This document shows, one piece after another, positions 24,129 through 53,425 of a DNA stretch of 64,000 bases. The position numbers were made by a program, and so were the translations under genes. The notes beneath the pieces were generated by a model. That model searched no databases. It saw only the letters and a list, made by a program, of their open reading frames with translations, and was not told where the DNA came from. Source of the DNA: Piscicola geometra (lineage: Eukaryota > Annelida > Clitellata > Hirudinida > Piscicolidae); the NCBI GenBank assembly GCA_943735955.1, contig OX030966.1, forward strand, positions 6,103,893 through 6,167,892, given 5' to 3'. Within the stretch, counting starts at the first letter, position 1, and each line of letters starts with the position of its first letter.

Positions 24129-25264
24129 ATTGAAATTTATTTTATAATTTACATATTTTAATTAGAAATATATATTATTTATCAGCAAGAGGTTGCTTCT
24201 AGAAAGCGAATTTTTATTCTTGAAGATTCATTGTGAACTAACGAACGAGAAACGTGTTAAATACTTTTGAAGCGATTAAGAAATGAATCCAAACTATTAA
24301 AAATGACCTTCAAATGGATTTCTATGCAAAAACATTTGTTATATTAATTAAATGATTCACAATATCTACATTGATATGTTTTAACTAATTAAATCTTCAA
24401 TTAAAGCATATATTATTAGGTTTTGAACATTTAATAACTAAATCACCAATCAACGACGGAATTATTCAACAATTAGTCAATATACGAATCAAACTTCCAG
24501 ATTTAAACAACTTTGAAGAATCAAATTATTCACAACACTTTTCCAGTCCACAGTCTTACTAACATGTCCAGGTGCGTTTAACTACTCAGGCTTTAACCAG
24601 TAACATAGCTTGCAGGCCTGCCGACCACTCCCTGTTTCCATTCTAGCTCATGCCTTAGTGGGTCCTTTTTAAGATTATTATCTAATTATAATCAGGACTA
24701 GTTTTAGAATGATTGTTGATTTTTGTTTTTAAAATAATATTTAATCAACAACATCTTTATCAATTTTACTATCATCATGGTGACTTTCATTACCATCATC
24801 ACGGTCATCATATCATTATCATCATCATCTTCATCTTCATCATCATGTCAAAGTTTATTATTTACTAGCACTCAAGTTGTGTAAAAAACTGAAGAAAAAT
24901 AAAGTTTCATAAAAGAAAAATGTTATATCATAGGTAAAAAATGTAGGGAGATTCATTAAGCAGGAGTTTGTTAACTAAAAATGTAGAAAGATACATAAAG
25001 TAGAATTTTGTTAAATAAAAATTAAACGGTTTCGACATAGCTGAACTCAATTGTTTTACATTTTCATTAAAAAAAATACCGAAGACCACGAGAAATGAAT
25101 GGACGAGTGAGTGCTTGAATGAATAAAAATTAGTGAAAAATATTATACAAGTGCAGTGAAGGCTATTTAAACAGAAGCCAATTTAGCTTTTCACAAATCC
25201 TTGAAATTAAATTTTAAGTTTCAAGAAATATATTTCTATCAAACTTTTGAGTTCATTAATTAAA
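24129..25264. other. Intergenic region between divergent genes
   Basis: Lies between the minus-strand GATA-like gene and the plus-strand protease, so it should carry both promoters. Contains an ATC-rich tract at 24769-24846 and a GGTAAAAAATGTAG/TAAAAATGTAG near-repeat at 24930-25000. Confidence 0.5.
25164..25170 (+). promoter_or_regulatory. Possible TATA box of the CUB-protease gene
   Basis: TATTTAA, about 100 bases before ATG 25265, with no ATG between them. Position and the absence of upstream ATGs fit, but the motif is weak. Confidence 0.3.
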
Positions 25265-27450
25265 ATGAATCTGAAAAGTTGCTTGGTTTTTTTGCTGTTA
25301 TCTTGCCTCCAAAAGTATGAAAAAATAATTATTTATGTTATTATTTCGATTTAAAAAAAATTCATAAAACATAGGTGCCTGGTTGAAAGCGTTGCGGACA
25401 AGAGAGAATGTTTTTTCTTCCCCTGTGGTGCAGATCAGCCCATGGTGCTGAGAAACAGCTCTGGAATCATTACTTCTCCAGAATTGTGCGATGGTTACAA
25501 ACGCGAAGAGCAGCAATGTAGTTGGAAGATCTTGGCTCCTGCGGGTCATTTGGTGAAGCTGAAGTCCCTTGAATTTATAATGAAAGAAAGCGACGGTTGT
25601 CTAAAAGATTTCGTTCAAGTTGGTTTATGATTCTTATTTTGTTTTTTTTATATATTTGTCGTTCACCCTGTGATTACAATGTTAAATATACAAAAAGTAA
25701 AAAGATGTGGGGCTAATTACATACTTATTCTTGAACTATCAAAATAATAAAAAACCTATCACTTCCCAAATTGTTATATTGACTTTTACAGGTTTGGGAC
25801 GTGAGAGACGGAATTTTATTCAACATTGGGAGGTATTGCGGAGTTTACAAACCCCTGGATTTGCTGCAGTCGACGGGTCAGCAACTGATCATTTCGTTCA
25901 AGAGCAGTGCTTCCGATGCTTCTGAGGGGATTAAAGGCTTTGAACTTCAGTGGGAATTCATCGACCCGATGTGTTTGTGGGAGCGGTAGTTAGGAGATTG
26001 GTTCGGGTGAATAAAGTAAAAACTCTAAGATACGTTGAAAAAGAAATTATATTCAAATATATATAGAAAATCACGAATAAAAACCACCACAAACCACTTC
26101 AAAGTTTCGCAACCCTCTGATTCCTGTTGTGGCAAACCGAGTGTCGGACCCAAAGTTGACAATAGGATCGTAAATGGAGATGAAGCCGTTCCCCATTCTT
26201 GGCCCTGGCAGGTTTGGTGGATGAGGGCGTGTAATGATGGTTCAGATGAGTAGCCACGAATGCTAAAAAGTGAAGGTTTTTGAAAAAAGAGAGAAAGATT
26301 TTATCTAACTAGTCAAATAAAAGTTATTTTTGTAATGTTCCATTCGTTTTTAAGGCTTCTTCGGATGTTTTCTAAGAAACTTTTCTCACCACACCCTCAG
26401 GTGAGCCTTCGCAAGAAGAACGAAACAGGTCATTTTAATCACAAGTGTGGAGGTTCCATCATCTCATCCACTGCCGTTCTCACTGCAGCCCACTGCGTGT
26501 GAGTGGTGCATGAAGATGTGTGCTCGAGAAGATACCCTCACAGGGTGCACTGTTGCAATTAGACCAATTCTTTTTGTCTAAGAGCTTTGTTTTTAGGCCC
26601 TTTACCCCTCTAACAGATTTGATCTTAAAGGGAGAGTTGAAATCGAGAATATACAAGTAGTAGCAGGGGAGCACAATGAGACCAATCAAGCTGATGGGCC
26701 CATACAAATACCCCCTATCAAAGACATAATCGTACACCGCTACTACGACCCTTCATCTGAAATACCTCTCAATGATATTGCGGTGATTTTGTTCAGGTGG
26801 GTGGTGAAACAAATCCTGAAATGATGGCTTGATGGTGAGATGACGAATAGTGGATAATAAATTTCATTTATTCACCAGCTCGCCACTCGTGTACAACGAA
26901 AACGTAGGATCAGTTTGTCTTCCCATGGACAACCCAAGCATTGATGACTTGTGCTACGCCACTGGGTGGGGAGCTACTAAGGGTGAGTAAGATACTTAAA
27001 AATTGAAGTTTTAAGATTTGAAAATAGGCTTATAAAAAACTAGATTTGACGAGAATTCAGGATCGAACCAAACTAACTAACAATACAGATACGGGAAGCA
27101 ACAAAGTTCTGAGACAGGTGAAACTCCCGATCGTCCGCCATTCAGTATGCAGACAACCCGACCACTACGGCTCGATGATCACCCAAAGTGTCTTGTGTGC
27201 AGGCTTCGAGGAAGGGGGAAAGAGTGCTTGTTTTGGAGACTCGGGCGGACCTTTGGCGTGTCAAAACCGCTTGAATGGTCGATGGTATCTGCAGGGGATA
27301 GCATCTTGGGTATCATATAAAGGTTGTGGAGCGCCCAAGAGTCCAACAGTATTCACTAGAGTTACGGCCTTCCTTCCTTGGATCTTCGACCACGCTAGAG
27401 GTTCGTGGAATAGAGAAAAAATGAATGAATTGGTACTAGTACAGCTATGA
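25265..27450 (+). CDS. Secreted CUB-domain serine protease, elastase-like S1 pocket
   Basis: Eight exons: 25265-25314, 25375-25618, 25792-25972, 26105-26211, 26401-26498, 26617-26796, 26879-26982, 27089-27450, all in frame, 441 residues. Signal peptide [18 protein letters not shown] domain about residues 30-155 ([30 protein letters not shown]). The trypsin-fold domain starts at the activation site RIVNG (cleavage before Ile180), so it is made as a zymogen. Triad: His225 in LTAAHC, Asp280 in NDIAVI, Ser373 in GDSGGP. By motif alignment the chymotrypsin-numbered pocket residues are Ser189 (Ser367), Val216 (Val396, SWVS) and Thr226 (Thr408, PTVFTRV), as in pancreatic elastase, predicting cleavage after small residues and not after Lys/Arg. 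Exon 3's donor (GTTTGT) is unusual but is the only one keeping frame. Likely extracellular (digestive, haemolymph or matrix role). Confidence 0.88.
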
Positions 27451-27571
27451 AAAAAATAATTTAAAAAAAATAATCATTTAAAAAATGTCTTTTCAGTGAA
27501 GCCATGAAAAAAAATGTCTTGAGAGACTGAAGAAAAAGACTTTGATGACGTCTTTACGAACAATCTTATAT

Positions 27572-27577
27572 TTTATT
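27572..27577 (-). promoter_or_regulatory. Possible polyadenylation signal of the lectin/CUB receptor
   Basis: AATAAA on minus, about 440 bases past the receptor stop at 28015. If both this and the plus signal at 27659 are used, the convergent 3' UTRs overlap by about 90 bases. Confidence 0.3.
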
Positions 27578-27658
27578 ACGGATAACTTTGATTATGGATG
27601 ATTTAAGTTTTAAAAACATATAAAACCTGTTTTAATGGTATTGTGAAGTGAAATTTTA

Positions 27659-27664
27659 AATAAA
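27659..27664 (+). promoter_or_regulatory. Polyadenylation signal of the protease gene
   Basis: AATAAA about 210 bases past the TGA at 27448-27450. Confidence 0.55.
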
Positions 27665-28014
27665 GATTGTAATACAAATATAGTATTTGAAACTCTCTGA
27701 ACTCTCAAATTGGTGGTCTTTGGAGCGCTATGAATAACATAATTGAAAACCATAAAAATATATGACTAAAACATGAAATATTTCAATCCTAACGAATTAC
27801 GCATCATATGTTCTGAAAAAAATGTACAGAAGGTTTATAGAATATATTTTGAAAGTTAACAGCGACATTTTTCTAGCGTAGAACTCGAAACATCGAATCG
27901 TATTTGTACATGGCTAGATTGAGTAAGAGGATCGCTTAAGGGGTCAATTAGAAAGACTTGTTGGATGATTTAGAAGTATTGTTGAGGGGGCTGTGCTGGA
28001 AGGTAATGAAGGAA

Positions 28015-42658
<14,644 letters not shown>

Positions 42659-45600
42659 CTGAAATTTAGAAAGATTTCATTCGATGAATGAAATAAAATC
42701 AACAATTAATTGCATTCATAAAAACGTCAAAAAGATAATATTAGCTTAACAATAGAATACGATCGCTCATTGAAATTATTTTTTAAATTACTATTTTTAT
42801 ATTTATTATTATTATTATTAAGAAATTCATAAACTTATTTCTTATATATTATTAATGTTTTAATTATATATTTTTTATAAAAAAATGTATTCGAAAATAC
42901 TATTCAATTAATAAGGTAATGAGCGTAGAACAGACAATTACGCAAGAGTTGATTTATTGTGCAATGTGAGATTAGGATCTGGACAAATTAATAAAGATTC
43001 TCACCAGAGGAGAAGAGAAGATTCAAAGGAAATAAAACTTTTAGCCAGAACTCGATATATGTTTTACCCCGCTTCATTTTGAGATTGGGTTCTCAATAAA
43101 GTTTAGAATTTGTGTTTTTTAATACTTTACTAATATTATAGTTTGGTTTAAAAAATAATCTAGTCAACACTTTTCAACTTTTTTTCGTCTCAACTTGGTT
43201 TCAAAAATGTTACAAGGTTTGAAAGAGCAATAAATTTATCTTTTTATTATTATTATGTAAAACTTTTTTTAAAATAATAACTACAATTGCATTTTATAAA
43301 TCTAAATATTAACGTGGTTAAATATTTTTTTTTATAAAGCGGACTTTTTTTATAGACATTTTAATAGTTTAATCACCACACGTATAAGTACATCTCACAA
43401 GTTATATTCGTCAAAATATTTCTCCCCGAAGACAAGAAGAGTTTTTTATTCTGCACGAAATGTCAATGCAGGCAAATCACAAACTCTTATAAAGCTTCAG
43501 GGCACGCATCGACACATGCATCCATGCTCACGTACAAAGATAACTATTTGGTATTTGCATACACACATGTATGTATGTGCTTAACGAGTGGATATATATT
43601 TATAAATAATTAATTATAAATATATATTCACGATACTATTAACTTTTTTTTTTATTTACAACAATATAGTTAAATATAAAGAAATTAATTTGTACTTTTG
43701 TACTTCTACCGCGTCCAGTTCAGTATCTTCCGTCTCTAACGTCATCAATTACAATCAATCCTTTTCATCTTTTTCATACATTTTTATGCATTTTTTATTT
43801 TTCTTTATCTTTTAAATAAATTTTTCTTCATTTTCCCTCTATATTCTCTTCTCTTCTAATTTGCATTCAAACAGTCTTCTCCAACAAACCATTGTGTTCT
43901 TAAGCGTCCGCCCATTCGCTTTGCAATCTCAAATCTTTTATCTCTTAATTAAAGTAACTTTCTCATTAAACTATTTAAAAGTTTTAAACTCAATTACGAA
44001 TTGAATATATTAAAATTCACACGGTTCTTCAACATCTTAATTTTTATCTATGCAATCTCTATCTTTTACAAAAAATTTTTTTTTATATTTTCTTCAAAAA
44101 GATTTTTTCACTACAATTTTTTTCTACTATTATCTCTTCGCCATCCACCCAACCAACCAACACTTTTCCTCACTCAAAGCACTCTAGCTTTTGAATACTT
44201 CTTTAATCTTTGACCCCACAGGTCGACCTCTTCCAACTTATTGTTCTTATTCTACAATGAAAATAATGTTTCAAACTTTTTATTGTTATTATAATGTTTA
44301 ATATCTATACTAAAAGTGTTTTTTTGTTATTAAAAGTTTTAGTAGGGCTATTTATTTTTACTTTCTGAATAAAATATTATTTTTTTTTTCGCTTCGTTCT
44401 CCGACTGCATATATTTCTTTATTGAATATTCCATCGACTATTTCGACGTCATATTTCATTTCTTAAGCACTAAATTCACTTTTAGGTTTTTTCATTTCAA
44501 GATTTTATTTTTTTAATAATTTTTTATTTTTTATTTATTTAGATTTTTATGTTTAGATTTTTATTTTATATTTTAAAAACCTATGAAAGTTCTATAAATC
44601 TTATTAAATTTCCAGTTTTATTTATTTATTTTTATTGAACTACCATTTCCTGCAAACCCTACCATCCCTTGTAAGTCCTCTTTAACCACCTCTTCTCCAC
44701 ATTCCCCCAAGCATGAACTCCATGATTTCATCTGCTTTATTCATATTTCATTGCATCGACACTCCCTATTTCAATATCTCAGATACGCCTACATTATCCA
44801 TGTGTAAGTGGGAGTTTATTCACTCACGTGGGCGATATTTTGCTCGAGTTATCTCTTAATGATATGCAGATTGCAGATTTGAGATTCAAATTTATATTTA
44901 TACTTAAAAACATAGTCTCTTTTTATTTTAAAACATTGTATTCTTTTTATTTGAAAGCATAGTTTTAGTTTTGTTTGAATTCATAGTTTAGAACTTTTTT
45001 GAAATAGGTGAAAGTGGTGGATTGGTGAGATGAAGTGATGGTGGAACGGTAGAATCGAGTTCAAGACGTTAGTAGAAGAATGATTAGAAGAAAAAAAGTA
45101 AGTTGAGAAATCAACTTTTGAATCTTGGAAAAATTATAGGAAGATAAGTAAATTGATGAAATGTAGAAAAGGATAAAAGAAAATAGAAAAAACTTAGCTT
45201 TACCGAAGAGTGGTGAATGGATGATTGATGGAAAAATTATTGATATTAATGAATAATAAATGAATAAATAAATGATGAATGCCCGCTTGACAAATGAAAG
45301 AATGAAAGAATAGGCGGTCATTGTTCAGAATTCAGTGCCATTTTTACGCAGGTCAGAAGGGTCAAGGGTCAATGCCTTTCTCCTTTATTCAACCACGTCA
45401 CTCTTTCGTTTCTCATTTTCTTTCAGTCCATTTTTCCACTCAGAACTTTTCGTCAAAATCACTGGAGCTCTCATTCAATTATACTTTCGATTGTATTCAT
45501 AGAATAAGTTCACAAGAAAAATTAGAATCTTACCTAAAAGAAATAAAAATTATACCCAGAAGAATTGACGGAATATAGAAGCCACAAAAGAATGATTGAA

Positions 45601-47020
45601 ATTGGAAGAAGACTTGAAATTTTTTATTTGTTATATATATTTTTTTCTTAATATTGTCCTATTTTCTTTTTAAAATTTTCTTTTGACCCCTAATCAATGT
45701 CACTTCACTGACCCTTACATGATTAACCAGTTTAATTTATTGGACTTCAAGTGCTTGATTCCGTTTTAGTTTTGAATAATATTTAAGCTATTTGTGATTC
45801 TTCAGTTTTTAGGGCTTTCATAGTTAATGAAAAAATTCTGCTTTAATAGTTATACTTCATATAAACTTTCAATTAAGAATATTTTACAAGTTAATCCAAC
45901 ATAATTTTGAATTAAATAAATATTTTTAGCAAAATCTGTATTTTAAAATCTGAGATTTTTCTCGCATGAAAATTTAGTTTATCTTTTAATCCATATCAAT
46001 CATCTAGTTTGTCTAATCAATCAATAAGATAATTTCAAATTGTAAGTTTCATTCATCTACTTGCCAATCAATCAATCTATTTAATATATACGTTTCTATT
46101 GCACCCACCCATCTTTCATCCGATTCATAAACCACTTTATTTATCGACTTTCTTTCATCAAATCATCAATCAATCCATCTATTTCATGCATCAAACGCAT
46201 AATATTTTGATCTATTTTCAATCATCACTCAATCACTCATCCATCGATTTATTTAAAAACTTACTTACTCATGATCCTATCCATCCATATATTAATTTAC
46301 AAACCTATTCATCTACCCCCACCCACCCCTCCATTCATCCATTCACCAATTCCGAGAATGATTTACTGGAATGTCACAACACTTTCAATAAATTTCAACA
46401 CCCAACATCCTCCTCAACACACCATCAACATTTAATGTCTTAAACGCAAAATTATATATTTTATATGAAAAAATTTTCTGATCGTAAAAATAACTATTTT
46501 ATGGCTTAATATATTTTTTTATCGCTTAATCCTTTTTTATGACTAAATCTTTTTTATTATGATATCTTTTTTTATTGCGATATCTTTTTTAATGCCTGTA
46601 AATGTTTTTATGCTTTGAAAAAAAATACTTTTATGATGAAGGTTTTTTTTATTTTCACAAAACATTTTTTTATTGCCTTTTAATTGAAGAATAACAACTC
46701 TTCGTTGATTGTCTTTTTACAAGTTTTATATTTAAAATGATTTTAATGACATATTGTACTTCTCATTTTATTTCTTTTTTTATATCTTTTAAAACAATAT
46801 TTTTGTGCCACTTTTTTATTTTGATTGTTTATGGATTTCCACACAAAACCACTTATACAAACATACAAAGCCATAAAATGACACACACACGCATACAAAA
46901 AGATACAATGACAAACACGAACGCATACAAAACATACAATGACACACATGCACACATGTGGAGAAGGAAGCTGAAACAGCAGGCGATGTTGAGTTGACAC
47001 TTGTTGCATGGATTTCCTGA
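42659..47020. other. Gap upstream of the receptor
   Basis: AT-rich. Should contain the receptor's first exon(s) and promoter on minus, but none could be identified. Degenerate ATCC/CATT-type repeats at 46090-46350. No other gene supported. Confidence 0.45.
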
Positions 47021-47023
47021 CGC

Positions 47024-47362
<339 letters not shown>

Positions 47363-47518
47363 TTGATTTCTATATGATATTTTAGTTTATTACCTACCTT
47401 TTGTGCACAGCTTTTTTTGCATTGTGTTGATGCTTATGATTAATAACTCTTTAAACAAAACTAATTCAATCTTTTTTGTTTATGAATTTGTATACTTTTT
47501 TGTGTATTTTTATTTTTG

Positions 47519-47554
47519 CTTGTATGTATGTATGTATGTATGTATGTATGTATG
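47519..47554. repeat. (TATG)n tetranucleotide array
   Basis: About eight to nine TGTA/TATG units. Confidence 0.9.
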
Positions 47555-48834
47555 GGAACCTATCTGTGTCTTTATTTGTATGTATTTGATTCTTGAGATT
47601 ATTATCTTTATTTGAATAACAAAGAAAATGAAGACATAAGCTGACGTGGATTTATAGAATGCGGTTGTGCTGAAAGATGATTTTTCAATGATGTTAAAGA
47701 TGATGATGATGATGATGAAAAAATATTGATGCTTATGGCAGTAAGGATGATACTGATAATGTCGAAAAGAGTAGTAAAGAAGATGATTTTGAGGGTTATG
47801 CCGATGATTACAATGATGATTTTGTTCTTTATTAGAATACTGATGCTGATGATAGTGGTGGTGAAAATAATCGCACACAAAAGCACACCTGTATTACAGG
47901 TGAGTTTGAATCAATTAGGGGGGCATGAATGCTATTGTTTTTCACTGATTGGCCCTTCGCGTGACTATGTGTTGGTATGTGCTTGTTCGCGTGATTTTGC
48001 ATTTTTGTGTGTATGAGTATGTGTGTGTGTATGAGTATGTGTGTGTGTATATTTGTATATGTGGTTATATGTGTAGTTGTATATTTGTTTATGTGTGTAC
48101 CTTTGTATGTATGAAGAGTTCCAAGAATTTCTAGGAGGTTTTATGATTCTTATATTATTTTTCGAGTGTTTGTGCTGTCGATTGATACAGGTGCTGAAAA
48201 AACAAACATTAAGTAGTTTGGACACAAATCCTTTTTTTATATATTTTAATTCCAAATGGGAAAACATTTGATTAAACAAAATAATTTATTAATTTTTTAA
48301 AAATATAAAATATTGAATCATGAATATTTAAATTGAGAGTGTTAAAATCTTGGAATTGAAAGTGTGTAAATATTGGAAATGAAAGTGTTAAAATTCTCAT
48401 CATAAGTTTTTTCTTCTTCTAAAAAGTACTTTTTAATATGAAATAAAAACTTTTCGCCAAATGAGACCTTTTATTCTATTAGTAAAATCAATTTTCTTTG
48501 TACACACACATCATTAATGTCTTTTTTTGCTTTAATAAAAGATTTTTTATAATCTTGTAACAATGGTGTTCGTTTGTGTTGTGAAAGTTGTTGAATGAAT
48601 GGACCGCAGAACAATGCAAATAATGGAGAATAACCAAAATAGTATAAGAAATAAAACGAAATAAAATTAAAATATTAGGTTAATAATTATTTTTTTGAAG
48701 AGAATAAACCCAAACAATGGATACGAAGGAGGAATGCTTCTAGGAATATCAACAGTGCTTTGTGCACACAATGAGAATCCTTTTTGTTGATTCCATTGTT
48801 GCTTCACTTGTCAAATCGATCCACGCTTACAAAT

Positions 48835-49142
<308 letters not shown>

Positions 49143-49825
49143 TACTACGAGAAAATGTTCTACTTCTAGTACTTCTAAAAATATATTTACAGCTTTTAAT
49201 GCTACTACTACTTTTTAATTTTTTAATCATTAATACTAATAATAATAGAGAAAATTTCCATTCAGAGAAAAATTCAGACCCAAAAATACCATGACACAGA
49301 CATAAAACCCACACATCTACCAGTATGAACTTCATTGCTATTTCTAGCTCGTCTCACAATCTCCTGCTGGTTTTCCCAGGCTATTCGTTTATGGAAGCTC
49401 CATTTGAACCTTTTTTCATGAATTTATTTATATTGTTAACTTATTCATTTATTTTTTTAAACCTTTATTATTGTTTTGTTTTTTTAGTTTCCATTTTAAT
49501 TTTGTTTAGAAACGATTTTTTACCTCCATGTTGACAATGAAAAATGCGGGTCTTTATAATTAATGCTTTTAAGTTTCGAGAAATTTACTTTCGCGACACT
49601 TTCAAAGAAAATTCCGAAATTGAATTGGAATGAACTTTGAGAAAACTAAAATACTATTTTGTATAAAATACCATATATTTGTTTTTTTGTAAACTGTTAG
49701 TTATATTTGTTTAAAAAAAACTGTCAATTATATTTTTTTTAAATCTCAAAAACTTTAATCATTATTTCTTTGAACTCACTCCAAACATCTGGCAGTAAAA
49801 AACCGAAGCACCTTCCTTTGCTATC

Positions 49826-50080
49826 CACTTCATCATCACCACCATCATCATCACCACCATCATCATCACCACCATCATCATCACCACCATCATCATCACC
49901 ACCATCCTCATCCTCATAATCATCATCGTCTCCCTCATTATCATCATTTTCATCATCATCATTATCATCATCATCATTATCATTACCATCGTTATCTTCA
50001 TTCCCATCATCATCATTACCCTCATCACCACCATCCTCATCACCACCATCCTCATCACCACCATCCTCATCATCATCAAT
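49826..50080. repeat. (ATC)n-type array with CACCATCATC sub-units
   Basis: Triplets ATC, ACC and ATT with a higher-order CATCATCACCAC unit. Minus translation is Asp-rich; its periodicity argues against a gene, though the flank 49745-49825 (GRCFGFLLPDVWSEFKEIMI) is less repetitive. Confidence 0.88.
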
Positions 50081-50367
50081 GTAAATTCTTCTTAACATCA
50101 TATCATTCTTGTCTTCATCATCTCCGTTCTCAATGTCATTTGTCATTACTTCTTTTGAGTTTGTATATAAAACTTTTTTTCTTTTTCATTTTTCATTTTT
50201 TCCCCTTTCCTTTCCCCATTTAATGACAGTCATTTTCTTAAAGAGGCACTTTTTTGTACTTTTTTGAGAGCAGTCTTTATAAATAACTGCACTTCTGCAA
50301 GAATCTTTCCAGCAATTTTTTAGCGGATAATTCCAATCTTCTTTTCCCGCTATTTTTCCACGCCAAC

Positions 50368-50521
50368 ACACATCCACACATACATCCACCCAAACACACA
50401 CAAACACACAGACATACACACAAACACATACACACAAACACACACACACAACCACAAACACACACACAAACACACAAACACACACACACACACAAACAAA
50501 AAGACAAACACACACACACAC

Positions 50522-50553
<32 letters not shown>

Positions 50554-50575
50554 CTCTGACACACACACAAGAATA
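50368..50575. repeat. Interrupted (AC)n array
   Basis: CA dinucleotides with AAAC and ACAT interruptions, the complementary style to the array at 14368-15223. Confidence 0.93.
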
Positions 50576-53130
50576 GAATTTAGAATGAAGTTTAAAGGTA
50601 TTGGCGTTGGCAATTCTCTCGAAAGTCTGACAAAGAACCTCTATAAAGCAGGATACGCCTGAATAAATTGCTTCAAGGTGGAGAGGAGAGAGAATGATGA
50701 GATGGTGAGAGGAAGGGAGAGGAGATAGAGAAAAGGAAAAAGAGAGAGTAAAGGTCGAAAGGGTGATGAGGTTGGATGGACAAATAATGGATCATCTGTT
50801 GTTTCAGGCAGTGGAAAAGGATCTGATTGAGTTTTGAATTATCAAACTGCTTCTATTCTGTTGCATAGATTGAATTGTATTTTTGTTTATTTTCTTTTTC
50901 GTTTTTAACTTTTTGTTTTTATTTTATTGAAATTATACAATATTTGATTCTTCAGTTGATAAAATAAACACAAAAAATCTGTCTTATTTTCTTAAATGGA
51001 ATTTTCCTAAAAGGCTTTAGGCCTTGGTATAAATGGTATTTCTAGGTAAATAATAGTTTCTGAATTTTTAAAAAAAGATCAAAATTGAATCTTAAAAATA
51101 ATTCTTAGGAAAGAAAATTGTAATTTGGTTTCAAGATATATAAAAAAACCGAAGCGACGTGACTAAAATATGAAACACTCTAGGGAGGAAGGTGTTACGA
51201 ATGGCTGTATTAGGAATTCCTTAGTGTATTTAAGAGCCGAAAACGTCGCAAAGTTTGGAGTTCACTTTGTTTTTCAGAGATATTTTTTTGCTAAAAAAGA
51301 AAAAAGTCCAGTTTTTCTAAGTTGCTTTTTTTTTACAATAAATAGAAAATATGAAGATATAAAATAAAATTAACAAAATCGAATTCCTTTCAGTTTCAAT
51401 TCAATATTAACTTAATATTATTAAGGTTTTCTTTAGTTTAAGAATGGATGCAGTCGAAAGTTTCCCTATCCCTCCTAGCGACTCGTTTTAAATTATTAAG
51501 TAACATCTTTTTCATGTAACAAATATTAAGATAAGATTTCGTTAGTGAATGATCAACAAGTTTTAAATTGGGCAGAGTTAGGTGCGATTGGAATAGTATG
51601 TGGGTGGTTAAATATGTGTTTTACTTGTGGGGTAGATGTGTGTTGGGTGAAGTAGGTGGATGGGAGGGAGCTCTAAAAAAGAGGGGATATGTGGAGTGGG
51701 TGGGTTCTTTTGTTAGCCAACTGACAAGATTAAAAGTGACTCATGAGTTTTAACATGAAGAAGGTGACGTGAATCAGCATATATGACGAAACAAAAATAA
51801 ATATTCTATAGGAATAATCATAATATATAATTAATAAAAATATATTAAAATCAATAATAACAATTAAATAATGGAGAAAAAGCAAAAGAACGAATTATAG
51901 AAAAAATACTAAAAAATTAATCATTTATATTATAGTCTATAATGAATATATTATTAAATTATTATTAATATTATTTATTTTATTATTGTGGATTATAGTC
52001 AATAATAAAAATATTTAATCAAATTCATCAATGAACTTGGGTTTAATGTTTACAGAAAAGTCATGAGAAATTTTAGAAACCAAATTTGACTTTTTACCAA
52101 GAACACATTTTTCGAATATTATTTTACTGTGGCTTTATTGTACCGAAGAATCGAAAATGTAGAAAAAAAGATAAATTTACAAGAAGTGAAAGGTTTCAGC
52201 TTTTATTTTGTCTACAAAATATTTTAATTTTACGCAAAGACAACTGCAAAATAAGAATAATTTAAATATAGGCGTTGTTGGAAAAGTGGTGATGATGATG
52301 ATGAGGAAGAAGAGAGGGATGATGATGATGATCACGATAAAGTTTCTGCAGCTGCATATAACGGCGTAGGATGGATGGGAGTGTGTTTGTTTGCGTGCCT
52401 GCCTGTCTTTGTACGTTTCACTAAGAGTTTGAGTCTGTTTGTATGTTCTATTGAGTTTATGTGTTTTAGCGAGGTTTTTTATGTGTGTTTTTTTATGTAA
52501 ATTTGTTTGCGTGAAATAAGGATGTTTGTGTTTTCCTCCATAACATATTAATTTTCTAATTTTTGTAGGTGTCAAAAACAGAGTTTGATTTTTGTTGTGT
52601 TTATGTGTTTTATATTAGCGCATGATGCTTTTTGTATTTATGCATGTTTGTATGTATGTCTTTGAACTGTTTCATATTGTCCATCAAAACACCCCAAGCT
52701 TGTTATCTCTCCATGCAAACTTTCAAACCAGTTGAAATATTACTCTAACTTATAAATTATTTAAAAAACTATTTTACGAAAATGAATAAATTACAGAAAC
52801 ATTGACGCATAGGTGGGAAAAGGGTACTGAAGGTATGTACATGAATGCACCAATGACTGTTCACCTGACATAACAACCACTTTTTAAATTTATGCAGCTT
52901 CACCCATACTGAAGTGTACGGAAAAGTAGTTATTTTTGTTTGTATTAATTTGTGTATGCGTGTGTGTGTTTACTTGTATATTTGTATGCTTATGTGCACT
53001 TTTGTATTTTTTTGAAGTTGTAGGGGTGAAGATGCTTCAGAATGAGTCTTCCAAGCTGATGATGTGCTTCATACAAACACCGTGCAAAAATATTTAAATT
53101 TTTAACTCACATTCGCACACACAAGACCAA
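50576..53130. other. AT-rich gap without a recognised gene
   Basis: A 25-codon frame at 50586-50663 and a 65-codon frame at 51170-51367 have no supporting features. GATGATGATGAG tract near 52290-52335. Confidence 0.45.
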
Positions 53131-53136
53131 ACAAAA

Positions 53137-53199
53137 ACGCATACACGCACACACACACACATAAATACAGATACACATACAAGAAAGTTTACATACACG

Positions 53200-53236
<37 letters not shown>
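53137..53236. repeat. (AC)n microsatellite, interrupted
   Basis: Two CA blocks (53143-53161 and 53204-53236) separated by CATA-rich sequence. About 200 bases upstream of the collagen TATA box. Confidence 0.9.
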
Positions 53237-53241
<5 letters not shown>

Positions 53242-53418
53242 TGGATGAGAAGGAGGAGTGAGATGCATAAAGCTGCATATAGAGTTATTCCTGTAGAAGA
53301 CTGCTTGTAGAGATTCCTACAGGACGCACCAAGGGATCTGGAAAGGAAGAAACTTTTCAACTACATCAATACTGGATACTCAACGATTGAGTTGTCATTC
53401 TAGTGCAACTCAATCAAC

Positions 53419-53425
53419 TATAAAA
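53419..53425 (+). promoter_or_regulatory. TATA box of the collagen IV gene
   Basis: TATAAAA. A transcription start about 30 bases on would give a 5' UTR of about 210 bases with no ATG before 53663, which supports both this element and the chosen start codon. Confidence 0.5.

Noticed and set aside
49739..50146. Acidic Asp-rich protein on minus
   Set aside because: Dominated by an (ATC)n array with higher-order periodicity. The short C-terminal non-repeat part is not enough.
51170..51367. 65-codon plus frame in the 50.6-53 kb gap
   Set aside because: Composition becomes Phe/Lys-rich like translated AT-rich DNA, with no flanking gene signals.
53094..53360. Minus frame resembling a signal peptide followed by Cys/Val repeats
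   Set aside because: It has no ATG at its start and runs straight into the (AC)n array.
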